Assembly: GCA_963975155.1 (NCBI GenBank)
Contig: CAXBFG010000006.1
Location: 1-64,000, forward strand
DNA length: 64,000 nucleotides
Source: UBA5109 sp963975155
GTDB taxonomy: Bacteria > Pseudomonadota > Gammaproteobacteria > Pseudomonadales > Pseudohongiellaceae
Direction of reading: 5' to 3'
The notes beneath the pieces are model-generated. The model made no database searches. It was given only the letters and a program-made list of their open reading frames with translations, and was not told the origin of the DNA. This document shows, piece after piece, positions 51,813-60,065 of the stretch. Each line of letters starts with the position of its first letter. The stretch's first letter is position 1. A program made the translations under genes and the position numbers.

Positions 51813-51937
51813 GGCTCTTCCTCATGGGAAATAAGTATGCCTAGAGTATTTCACAAAGGCTTGCCCAGCACAGCTGCGATAGCTGTTTATTGATATAAGT
51901 TTTTGCTATATTTGTATTTTTTCTTCGGTACATCCCC
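51813..51937. promoter_or_regulatory. Divergent ligK / LysR regulatory region
   Basis: The 125-bp divergent gap contains two adjacent dyads: CAGCT-N5-AGCTG (51871-51885) and TTAT-TGAT-ATAA (51887-51898). Close paired dyads between a LysR gene and its target operon are typical regulator and activation sites. A regulator with two DNA-binding domains, as encoded here, could read both. Promoter boxes are not clear enough to place. Confidence 0.5.
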
Positions 51938-53152
51938 ATGTTTTATACGCCGAATTTACGTCATTTAGCAGCATTGATAGAGATTGATGCCTTAGGGAGT
52001 ATTAATAAAGCGGCAGAAGCAGTATATCTGAGCCAGTCAGCTCTGACTCAGGGTCTTAGCAATATGGAAGCTGAACTGGGCACTGCCCTCTTCGATCGCT
52101 CATCCACCGGCATGTATGCCACCGTCACCGGCCGCAAGTTAATACAGCGAAGTAAACGAGCCTTACAGTATTTCCATAATTTTGAAAAAAGCCTTAAAGC
52201 ATATTCCCGCGCCTCCGGTTTCAGAGCAAACTGGCAAATACACTTAAACGCCAGTAATGCCCAGCTCAGGGCCGTCATTGCTATTGTTGAACACAAGAAT
52301 ATCAGTTTCGCTGCAAACTCCCTGGGCCTGGCGCAACCAACAGTACAAAGGTCAGCACGGGATCTTGAAAAAAACCTCGGCCAAAGCTTATTTGTTCGTT
52401 CTGCTACCGGTGTCGAACCTACCCCTCTGGCCAGAAGTCTGGCCCGTTTTGCCAGTCTCGGATTATCCGAGATTCAGGCAGGTATTGATGCAGTCAACGA
52501 GATACAGGGCAGGATGACAGGAAAGCTGTCGATTGGTGCTCTGCCATTAGCACGCACGGCTTTAGTCCCCGCCTCCGTTAATGAACTGATCAAACGCTTC
52601 CCTGAACTGCAACTGAGTATTATTGATGGCCCTTATGACGAGTTGATACATGCACTGCTGCACAGTCGTATCGATATTATTCTCGGCGCATTACGCGAAC
52701 CTAGTCCTTTAAAAGAAATCAGACAGCAGCCACTGTTTGAAGATGAATTGTCTGTGCTGGTCAGAGCCGATCACCCCATGCTGGAGCATAAGACTCTGCA
52801 ACTGGCTGACCTGGCCGAACTGGACTGGATTGCTCCTCGCGTTGGCACACCTTCACGTCATCGTTTCCAAAATATTTTTAAACATAAAAATCTGCCGGAG
52901 CCGGAACATATTATTGAGTGTAGTTCCACGGTCGCTACAAGAGGATTATTGTTAAACACTGATCGCGTAGCATTATTATCCAGACGCCAGCTCCTGCCTG
53001 AAATTGAAGCAGGTTTGCTGGCGACACTGCCGGTATTGTTACCCGAGAGTCGCCGACCAATCGGCTTGACGCTTCGTAAGGACTGGCAAGCCACTCAGGC
53101 TCAACAATGCTATATCGATATCCTGAAAAAAATTACCGCTGACTATCAATAG
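51938..53152 (+). CDS. LysR-type regulator with two tandem HTH domains (LigR-like role)
   Basis: A 404-residue regulator, about 100 residues longer than usual LysR proteins. The first HTH (about 5-65) reads GSINKAAEAVYLSQSALTQGLSNMEAELGTALFDRS. A second, complete LysR-type HTH (about 105-165) reads ISFAANSLGLAQPTVQRSARDLEKNLGQSLFVRS. A single effector-binding domain (about 190-400) follows. It is divergent from the lig operon, which it probably activates in response to protocatechuate or gallate. The ATG lacks a good Shine-Dalgarno. It converges with the P-type ATPase gene with only 14 bp between them. Confidence 0.86.
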   Translation: MFYTPNLRHLAALIEIDALGSINKAAEAVYLSQSALTQGLSNMEAELGTALFDRSSTGMYATVTGRKLIQRSKRALQYFHNFEKSLKAYSRASGFRANWQIHLNASNAQLRAVIAIVEHKNISFAANSLGLAQPTVQRSARDLEKNLGQSLFVRSATGVEPTPLARSLARFASLGLSEIQAGIDAVNEIQGRMTGKLSIGALPLARTALVPASVNELIKRFPELQLSIIDGPYDELIHALLHSRIDIILGALREPSPLKEIRQQPLFEDELSVLVRADHPMLEHKTLQLADLAELDWIAPRVGTPSRHRFQNIFKHKNLPEPEHIIECSSTVATRGLLLNTDRVALLSRRQLLPEIEAGLLATLPVLLPESRRPIGLTLRKDWQATQAQQCYIDILKKITADYQ

Positions 53153-53166
53153 AATTTCTTATCGAT

Positions 53167-55935
53167 TTATCCATATGCTTTTTTGTTTATTGGCCGTTCT
53201 GTATTGGATGACAGACTTCGCCAGAGATATTTTTCAGCCTCGACCAGCAGCAGAATTGGCAAGGTAGCACATGCCATAAAAATCCAGTCTTGTATAACGA
53301 TCGACTGTAAACCAAAAATTTGCTGTGAAAGCGGAAGATAGGTAAAAATAATTTGCAACAGAAGCACACAGATTATAGCCAAGGCTGTCGGGAAAAAGCC
53401 TTTGAAAATCCTCAGCATAAAAATACTTTTATAAAGAAAGCGGCAATTTATCAGATATATTGCTTCAATCATCACCAGTGCATTGATGGCAATAGTCCGT
53501 GAATATTCGATACTGGCTCCCTGATTTCTGTAGTAAGAAAACAACCAGAAAATAACCGCAGCAGAGTAGAAACCCACAAGCACTATTCTGCTTAGCAAGG
53601 CTTTTGAAATTAAACCTTTACCCGCAGTGCGGGGTGGCCGATCCATTATTCCAGGCTCCGGGGCTTCAAAGGCCAGAGCCAGCGCAAGTGTTACCGTGGT
53701 AACCAGATTTATCCAGAGAATCTGTGCCGGTGTTATGGGCAAGACCTTGCCGGCAAATATTGAAACAATAATGACACCGGCTTCCGCCAGACTGGTAGGC
53801 AGGATAAATAAAATGGATTTTACAATATTGTCATATACTGTACGCCCTTCCTCTACAGCTATCGCTATCGTGCTGAATTTGTCATCAGTGAGTACAATAT
53901 CCGATGCCTCCTTGGCAGCATCTGTACCCTTTCTTCCCATGGCAACGCCAATATCTGCCTGCCTCAGAGCCGGAGCATCATTGACTCCGTCACCCGTCAT
54001 GGCAACCACATGACCGCTGTTTCTTAAAGCCTTTACCAACTGCAGTTTGTTGGCCGGGCTTGTTCTGGCAAATACATCTACTTCCTCAGCGGCCCGGGAA
54101 AGGGCCGGAATATCCATTTTATCCAGTTCAGCTCCGGTGAGGACCCTTTTTGTATTCAGTCCCATCTCACTGCCAATAGCCATGGCAGTAACAGGGTTAT
54201 CTCCGGTAATCATTTTTACTGTAATACCTGCGTTATGGCAGACCTGGATACTGGATATGGCTTCGGGTCGTGGAGGGTCAGATATTCCGACCAGTGCAAC
54301 CAGAGTCAGGTTATTTTCAACCTCTGAATGCCCAAGTGTCGAAGAATCTGGCGGCATATTCTTTTGTGCCAGTGCCATCACTCTCATGCCTTTTTCCGCA
54401 AGACTGGTCATGCTTTCTTTCCAGTGCTCGTAATCAAGTGCTTCTACACCCTGAATACCCAGTTGCGTATCACAATATTCCAGTATGCGATCCGGCGCCC
54501 CCTTCACCGCCAAAATTTTCTGGTTTTCTGCATTATGATGCATAGTCGCCATATAGCGGCGATCAGTTTCAAAAGGCAGCTCATCAATACGCGGCCAGTC
54601 ATGGTTAATATTACTCCGGGTAAAACCATGCTTGATTGCCAGTACCAGCAAGGCTCCTTCTGTCGGATCGCCGTGTAATTCCCAATGCTTATTTGCTTCT
54701 GTCAGATTTGCATCGTTGCACAGAACTGCCAGCAGGCAGGCCTGGTTAATCAGCTCGTCATGGCCAAGCGGAATATTTTTTTGCGAATTTATGTCAGTAA
54801 TGGCACCTTCGGGACGGTAGCCTTCTCCACTCACCTTATAATGACCTGCGGCATTTATTATTTCCCTGCCTGTCATTTCATTTGTGGTCAGCGTGCCGGT
54901 TTTATCCGAACAGATGACGTCAACTGAACCCAGCACTTCCACGCTCGGTAAACGCCTGACCAGGGCATTCTTTTTAACCATGCGCTGCACACCTATCGCC
55001 AGGGCGATTGTTACAATTGCTGGCAAGCCCTCAGGGATTGAAGCAACTGCAATCCCGATTGCCGCCTGAAACATCTCACTAAAAGTGTACTCGCGAAACA
55101 GCACACCAAAACCCATACTGACTAATGAAATAATTAATATCAGGAAGCTTAATTGCTGTGCAAATTGCTTTAGCTGTTTTTGCAGCGGAGTTTCAGATAG
55201 TTGCGCAGTTTGTACCAGTTCACTGATGGCGCCTATTTCAGTATTAAGACCAGTATTGCAAACAACGCCTCTGGCCAGGCCGAAGGTAACCATTGAGCCC
55301 ATAAAAGCCATATTCATTCGCTCTGCCAGCGGTGCAGATATCTCAATGGGTCGATTATGCTTTTCTACCGGCTGTGATTCACCGGTGAGGGCAGATTCAT
55401 CACACTGTAAATCCTTACAAAAATACAGGCGTATATCAGCCGGCACCCGATCACCCGCCTGTACCGTGACGATATCACCAGGAACAAGCTCAGCACTATC
55501 CAGACTAATCAATGCTCCATCACGAACAGCCATACACTGGGTCTTGGTCATCGTCATGATAGATAACAAAGCCTGCTCTGCTTTACCTTCCTGTATAAAA
55601 CCAACTATGGCATTAATGATGACAACAGCAAGTATGACGCCACCATCAACAAAGTGCTCCAGTAAAAAACTGATACAGGCACTTGCGAAAAGAATATAAA
55701 TAAGCACGTTATGAAACTGCAGGAGAAACCGCTTCCAGGCCGGAACTGCTGCTGCTACCGGTAATTTATTTGCGCCATATTTAGCCAGTCTGGCGGCTAC
55801 TTCAGCAGACGACAGTCCATCTTCAGAGGTGTCAAATGTCTCAAATACTGCCGAATTTTCGAGTGCATGAGGAGCTTGTGTGTGAGTCTTATCTGCAGGC
55901 GCACTGTCATGCATCTTGTCTTTTGCTTTATTCAT
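53167..55935 (-). CDS. Cation-transporting P-type ATPase (type II, Ca2+-ATPase-like)
   Basis: A 922-residue P-type ATPase. The N-terminal cation-ATPase domain (about 25-100) precedes TM1-2, the actuator domain with ESALTGESQPVEK, TM3-4 with the ion-site motif SIPEGLPAIVTIALAIG, the phosphorylation motif CSDKTGTLTTNEMTG and the hinge MTGDGVNDAPALRQADIGVAMG. A C-terminal TM domain includes QILWINLVTTVTLALALAFE. The PEGLP motif and layout fit Ca2+ or Na+/K+-type pumps rather than heavy-metal pumps, which would have CPC. Transported ion is inferred. It lies 32 bp after the CNNM-type gene on the same strand, suggesting a shared role in divalent-cation balance. Confidence 0.9.
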   Translation of the reverse strand: MNKAKDKMHDSAPADKTHTQAPHALENSAVFETFDTSEDGLSSAEVAARLAKYGANKLPVAAAVPAWKRFLLQFHNVLIYILFASACISFLLEHFVDGGVILAVVIINAIVGFIQEGKAEQALLSIMTMTKTQCMAVRDGALISLDSAELVPGDIVTVQAGDRVPADIRLYFCKDLQCDESALTGESQPVEKHNRPIEISAPLAERMNMAFMGSMVTFGLARGVVCNTGLNTEIGAISELVQTAQLSETPLQKQLKQFAQQLSFLILIISLVSMGFGVLFREYTFSEMFQAAIGIAVASIPEGLPAIVTIALAIGVQRMVKKNALVRRLPSVEVLGSVDVICSDKTGTLTTNEMTGREIINAAGHYKVSGEGYRPEGAITDINSQKNIPLGHDELINQACLLAVLCNDANLTEANKHWELHGDPTEGALLVLAIKHGFTRSNINHDWPRIDELPFETDRRYMATMHHNAENQKILAVKGAPDRILEYCDTQLGIQGVEALDYEHWKESMTSLAEKGMRVMALAQKNMPPDSSTLGHSEVENNLTLVALVGISDPPRPEAISSIQVCHNAGITVKMITGDNPVTAMAIGSEMGLNTKRVLTGAELDKMDIPALSRAAEEVDVFARTSPANKLQLVKALRNSGHVVAMTGDGVNDAPALRQADIGVAMGRKGTDAAKEASDIVLTDDKFSTIAIAVEEGRTVYDNIVKSILFILPTSLAEAGVIIVSIFAGKVLPITPAQILWINLVTTVTLALALAFEAPEPGIMDRPPRTAGKGLISKALLSRIVLVGFYSAAVIFWLFSYYRNQGASIEYSRTIAINALVMIEAIYLINCRFLYKSIFMLRIFKGFFPTALAIICVLLLQIIFTYLPLSQQIFGLQSIVIQDWIFMACATLPILLLVEAEKYLWRSLSSNTERPINKKAYG

Positions 55936-55967
55936 TAATTAACCGGTTTATTCAGATCACTTTATAA

Positions 55968-57029
55968 TTACAATTTAATATTGGCTTTAAAGTTGCCATC
56001 AAATCCTGCTGGATGCACAACTCCTTTTAACAATCTGCCAAGAATATCGGAACCGGTAATAACGCGTTTTTGCCCGGACCAGATCAATATAAGATCATTC
56101 TTGATAACGCTACCTGACTGGGAAATCGAATTCCTGGTTAATTCCGAGAGCACTTTACCCAGCAATACATTTAACTCGGTAGCAAGCACCGGTTTATGGC
56201 AATAGTCAGCAGGATCAATCTGTCCGTCTCCAAATAAAGCGACCCTGAGAAACTCATTGGCGTTCATGACCATTTGTGGCCTGTTCTCCATATTCAGGAT
56301 TATGATCCACTTCTTACCAGACTGATTTAACTTCTGCAGAAACGGGTCTTTTACAGAACGCTCAAAGACCGGGAACAAGGGTTTCTCATTCTCAAAGGGT
56401 AGCCTGATGATGCTATCAGCATCAACTACTTCACCGACATCCACGACAGAACTATCATCAAGAGCCAAAAAGTTTAAAGCCCCAACCCCTTCCAGCATAT
56501 CTACTTCTGAATCGACGGCTTCAATATGCCTGTTAATGACTTCACGAAGATCACTTTCCCTGAAATAATTAATACCTTCCTTACCAAGCCACCAATCCAG
56601 AATCAATGCACAGGGCTTTGCGAAAGGGTAAAGCAGAAATTGATAAAAACGCAGAACGGGTGCAAGCATGGAACCCATGCGCATGGCATGTCTTGAAAAA
56701 TAGGCCTGCGGTGTTATTTCGCCAAAGAATGTAATGACAAAGGTTGAAAAGAAAAAGGCCAGCATGCCTGCCATAACCGAATTGGATAGCAGGGTTAACA
56801 ATACATTGATTGCGACATTGCCCCACAAAATTGTAGTAAGCAGAAAATTAAAATCCTGCCGCAATGTCAGAATTTTTTGAGCGTCTTTATTGCCCGTAGT
56901 CGCTAATACTTCAAGACGTAAGCGGCTAATACTTAATAATGCCAGATTCAATCCGGAAAACATGGCAGACTGGCTCAGACAAAACAGGATCCCTGCCCAA
57001 ATCATTACATCAACAAATTGCGATTCCAT
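55968..57029 (-). CDS. CNNM/CorB-like membrane protein (DUF21) with degenerate CBS region
   Basis: A 353-residue protein from the ATG at 57029; an in-frame TTG lies 24 bp upstream. The DUF21 membrane domain (about 10-170) has four hydrophobic segments and the family phrases SGLNLALLSISRLRLEVLA, LLTTILWGNVAINVLL and FGEITPQAYFSRHAMRMG. A cytosolic part with ESDLREVINRH and a poorly conserved CBS-like region follows. The C-terminal CorC/HlyC domain is missing or unrecognisable. CNNM/CorB proteins handle Mg2+ transport. The pairing with the P-type ATPase fits a cation role. Confidence 0.82.
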   Translation of the reverse strand: MESQFVDVMIWAGILFCLSQSAMFSGLNLALLSISRLRLEVLATTGNKDAQKILTLRQDFNFLLTTILWGNVAINVLLTLLSNSVMAGMLAFFFSTFVITFFGEITPQAYFSRHAMRMGSMLAPVLRFYQFLLYPFAKPCALILDWWLGKEGINYFRESDLREVINRHIEAVDSEVDMLEGVGALNFLALDDSSVVDVGEVVDADSIIRLPFENEKPLFPVFERSVKDPFLQKLNQSGKKWIIILNMENRPQMVMNANEFLRVALFGDGQIDPADYCHKPVLATELNVLLGKVLSELTRNSISQSGSVIKNDLILIWSGQKRVITGSDILGRLLKGVVHPAGFDGNFKANIKL

Positions 57030-57234
57030 ACTTATCCAAAATACCTCAATCAAACTTGTGCATCAGGAAATCCAGGATCAGGCCCACCTTTAAGCGCCGG
57101 CAATACTTCGATATAAAGTAATGGATTTAATTCCCGCCAGTGAGATTTAGTTTGTCACTGCAATAACAATATGCACTCAAGTCTGCCTGTAAGTAAACAG
57201 CAAATCAGCAAGATTCTGATGGGTTTCTTTGTGA

Positions 57235-58743
57235 TTAGCGGGAACCGGGAACAGAGACTGAAGGGTCCAGCAAAGCAGCAGTTTCCGGAGAGACATTGCC
57301 ACCGCCTCCACCATTAAAACGACCACCTCTGCCCAGCGCATAATCCAGCGCTGTGGTGCCGAAACTATCTTCGATAGCGGGATCAGCGCCATATTCGAGC
57401 AGTAGTGCGACGATGTCAGCCCAACCCTGATCCGCAGCAGCATGTAGCGCGGTGATGCCCGTATTGTCCTGGTGATTGATATCCGCAGCCCCGTTTGCCA
57501 GCAAAGCCCGGGTGGCGAGCAAGGCCTCTGCCTGGGTTCTGAATCGTCCGCGAGTGGCACCCGGTTCCTGTCCGTAACCGGCAGCAGCTATGAGTGCTGT
57601 GACATCGTTATCGTTGGGAAGGTCTATTAAGGCGCCATGCTCCAGGAGAATTTCAATTGCCTCAACATCGGCTCCTCTGGCAGCCCGTATCAGGGAACTT
57701 GTACCGGCAATAAGCAAAAGACGATCACCTCTAGCAGCCCGGTCCAGACTGAGTTCACGAAAGGGAGGCAGTAATTTTAACTGCAGATTTGGATTGGCTC
57801 CGGCTTCCAATAACATCGTCAGGAATTCAAAACTGCTTGTTAAATCACTGGATACCTTATCCACACGGCCACCGTGAGGAATAGTGTTGTAATCGACAGT
57901 AGCATAAAGCGGAGAGCGCCCGTATATATCCCACTTATCAATGTAGGCACCTGCCTCCAACAGTAAACGGGCAGAATCCCAATGGGCATTTAAACAGGCC
58001 ATAATTAATGGACTGATGCCTTCAGGGTCGGTCATCTGAATGTCAGCTCCGGCCTCTATCAGATAGAGCGTACAAAGTGTGCAGCCTTCCCTGGCTGCGT
58101 ACAGCAGTGGTGTCAGTCCTCCCACCGGCATAACTTTCAGTCGTGGCTCTGCTGTCACCTGGCGTTGCCAGTTATTCAGGCTTGAACGTGCGTTTGGATC
58201 TGCACCATGTTCCAACAGCAGTTTCAACATCTCGGCCTGCTTTTGTGCAGCAGCCCACATCAGGGCTGTTTGTCCACGAAATTGTTCCACCATATTTACA
58301 TCAGCACCGGCCTCAAGCAGCAACTCTGCAGCTCTCAGGTTATTGGTCCGGGCCAGAATCATCAGAGCTGTCTGTCCATCGGCATATCGTTCATTTGGAT
58401 CCACACCGGCTTCCAGCAAAGCCTCCAGCATATCCGGATTGCCGACTATGGCCGCCTGTGCCATGGGACTGGCACCATAATTATTCTGTAACTGCGCATC
58501 AGCGCCCAGCTCAAGCAGGCGCTTTGCCAGTGTCAGGTCATCATAATAAACGGCCCAGTGCAGCAGGCTGGTACCGTCCGCCTGCATGGCACCAACCAGT
58601 GTCTGATCAGTCAATGCATCCAGAACAGTTTGCGTTTCTCCCCTGCTGGCCAGCTCCAGCATCTCCTGCTGTGCACTGGCAGCAGGAATCAGGCCTGGGT
58701 TAGCCAGCAAGGCAAACAAAAGAAAAGTGAGCCTGCGCAACAT
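57235..58743 (-). CDS. Exported ankyrin-repeat protein
   Basis: A 502-residue protein from the ATG at 58743 (site GAGG). A signal peptide (ending PAASAQ, about residue 25) is followed by about ten ankyrin repeats, for example DGTSLLHWAVYYDDLTLAKRL, GQTALMILARTNNLRAAELL, GQTALMWAAAQKQAEMLKLL and GITALHAAADQGWADIVALL. Some repeats have longer loops. Ankyrin stacks bind protein partners; there is no enzyme domain. It follows the DUF1552 gene with 3 bp between, so it is part of that exported-protein operon. A Gly-rich tail (GGRFNGGGGGN) ends the protein. Confidence 0.88.
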   Translation of the reverse strand: MLRRLTFLLFALLANPGLIPAASAQQEMLELASRGETQTVLDALTDQTLVGAMQADGTSLLHWAVYYDDLTLAKRLLELGADAQLQNNYGASPMAQAAIVGNPDMLEALLEAGVDPNERYADGQTALMILARTNNLRAAELLLEAGADVNMVEQFRGQTALMWAAAQKQAEMLKLLLEHGADPNARSSLNNWQRQVTAEPRLKVMPVGGLTPLLYAAREGCTLCTLYLIEAGADIQMTDPEGISPLIMACLNAHWDSARLLLEAGAYIDKWDIYGRSPLYATVDYNTIPHGGRVDKVSSDLTSSFEFLTMLLEAGANPNLQLKLLPPFRELSLDRAARGDRLLLIAGTSSLIRAARGADVEAIEILLEHGALIDLPNDNDVTALIAAAGYGQEPGATRGRFRTQAEALLATRALLANGAADINHQDNTGITALHAAADQGWADIVALLLEYGADPAIEDSFGTTALDYALGRGGRFNGGGGGNVSPETAALLDPSVSVPGSR

Positions 58744-58746
58744 CAA

Positions 58747-60054
58747 CTAGACCTCGGCAAACCGGCCGGTGCTATCACCGAAACTTTCGAGTTCGACACC
58801 AATGCGGTCCATCAAGGTAAGCATCAGATTGGAAACAGGCGTGTAATCCGGATAAACAAGATGCTGGCCGCCCTTGATCCTTCCACCTCCGGTACCGACA
58901 ATCGCCGATGGCAAGGGAAAATGATCATGCGCATTACTGTTGCTCATATTACTGCCATACAGAAGTATGGCATTATCAAGCATCGAGCCATCACCATCCT
59001 GCGTATCAGCCAGTTTCTGAACAAAGCGTGCAAATACTCTGCTGTGGTATTCCTGCACTCGTACCAGGCGTGCCATTTTTGCTGGATTATTCTGATGATG
59101 TGAGAGCGGATGAAAAGCATCTGATACTCCAATATGATTATACGTTTTGTTACTGACTTCAGCCGCCAGCATCATGGAGGCCACGCGGGTCATATTGGCC
59201 TGCCAGGCCAGTGCAATCAGATCCATTTGCAAATTCATATGCTCATCGAAAGCATCCGGGATACCTTGTGGTGCATCTGGCAGAACTACGGCTGACATAT
59301 CATGTTCAGCAGTTTTTTGTATTCTGCGTTCAATTTCACGCACACTCTCAAGGTAATCACTTAAAGCCTGTCGGTCAGCAGCACCCAATTGATTTTGCAA
59401 CTGAGTTGTTTCAGCCATCACAAGATCAAGAATAGAGCCTGTCTGTGCAGACATTGCAGCACGCTCCTCCGGACTGTCGCCTACACCGAACAGACTTTGA
59501 AACAGTTTTCTGGGATTGTTTTCCATTGGTAATGGCGTGTTAGGCGTTCTGAAAGAAATGGTTGATCCATAGGAACAACCATAATCCCGGTCACAGGGGC
59601 CTACTGCTTCAGTGGCTACTTCAATCGAAGGCATGGGCGTGTCCTGGCTGATATGCTGAGCAGCTATCTGGTCAATGGTAATACCGCCAAAAGGATCATG
59701 GCTTACGCGTGGTACTTCACCGCTGAGCCAGGTGCCAGGTGTAATTGCATGTACGGGGCCATTGGCACGTTTATTTTCCAGACCGCTGACGATTGTTAAT
59801 TTATCCTTAAATGGGGCAAGTGGCTCTAATATGGATTTCAATTCAAAATCAGAGCCACTTCGTTCGGGCGTCCAGTTAGCCATCACAGCGCCATGCGGAA
59901 AATAGAAAAAGCCCATACGTGGCGGAGCCACCGCAGCAGTTTGCGCCAGAGCAGTAGCCGCCGGAATCATGGCATCCAGCAAAGGCAGCGAAATACTGAC
60001 TCCCACATTGCGTAAAAATGTTCTGCGAGCCAGATGTTTTTTTGTTATAAACAT
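58747..60054 (-). CDS. Tat-exported DUF1552 protein
   Basis: A 435-residue protein of the DUF1552 family. The twin-arginine signal is LARRTFLRNVGVSISLPLLD. Family features include MGFFYFPHGAVMANWTPERSGSDF, TIVSGLENK, ISFRTPNTPLPMENNPRKLFQSLFG and LLYGSNMSNSNAHDHFPLPSAIVG. The last, with a Ser/Asn/His-rich phrase, suggests a sulfatase/alkaline-phosphatase-like fold. The biochemical role is unknown. The start follows a perfect AAAGGAG. It is paired with the DUF1592-type cytochrome gene 11 bp upstream, the standard partnership of these families. Confidence 0.9.
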   Translation of the reverse strand: MFITKKHLARRTFLRNVGVSISLPLLDAMIPAATALAQTAAVAPPRMGFFYFPHGAVMANWTPERSGSDFELKSILEPLAPFKDKLTIVSGLENKRANGPVHAITPGTWLSGEVPRVSHDPFGGITIDQIAAQHISQDTPMPSIEVATEAVGPCDRDYGCSYGSTISFRTPNTPLPMENNPRKLFQSLFGVGDSPEERAAMSAQTGSILDLVMAETTQLQNQLGAADRQALSDYLESVREIERRIQKTAEHDMSAVVLPDAPQGIPDAFDEHMNLQMDLIALAWQANMTRVASMMLAAEVSNKTYNHIGVSDAFHPLSHHQNNPAKMARLVRVQEYHSRVFARFVQKLADTQDGDGSMLDNAILLYGSNMSNSNAHDHFPLPSAIVGTGGGRIKGGQHLVYPDYTPVSNLMLTLMDRIGVELESFGDSTGRFAEV

Positions 60055-60065
60055 GAATTGCTCCT

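Noticed and set aside
57177..57560. 127-codon minus-strand frame overlapping the 3' end of the ankyrin gene
   Set aside because: It is an out-of-frame shadow of the ankyrin gene with low-complexity Ser/Arg-rich composition and no family features.
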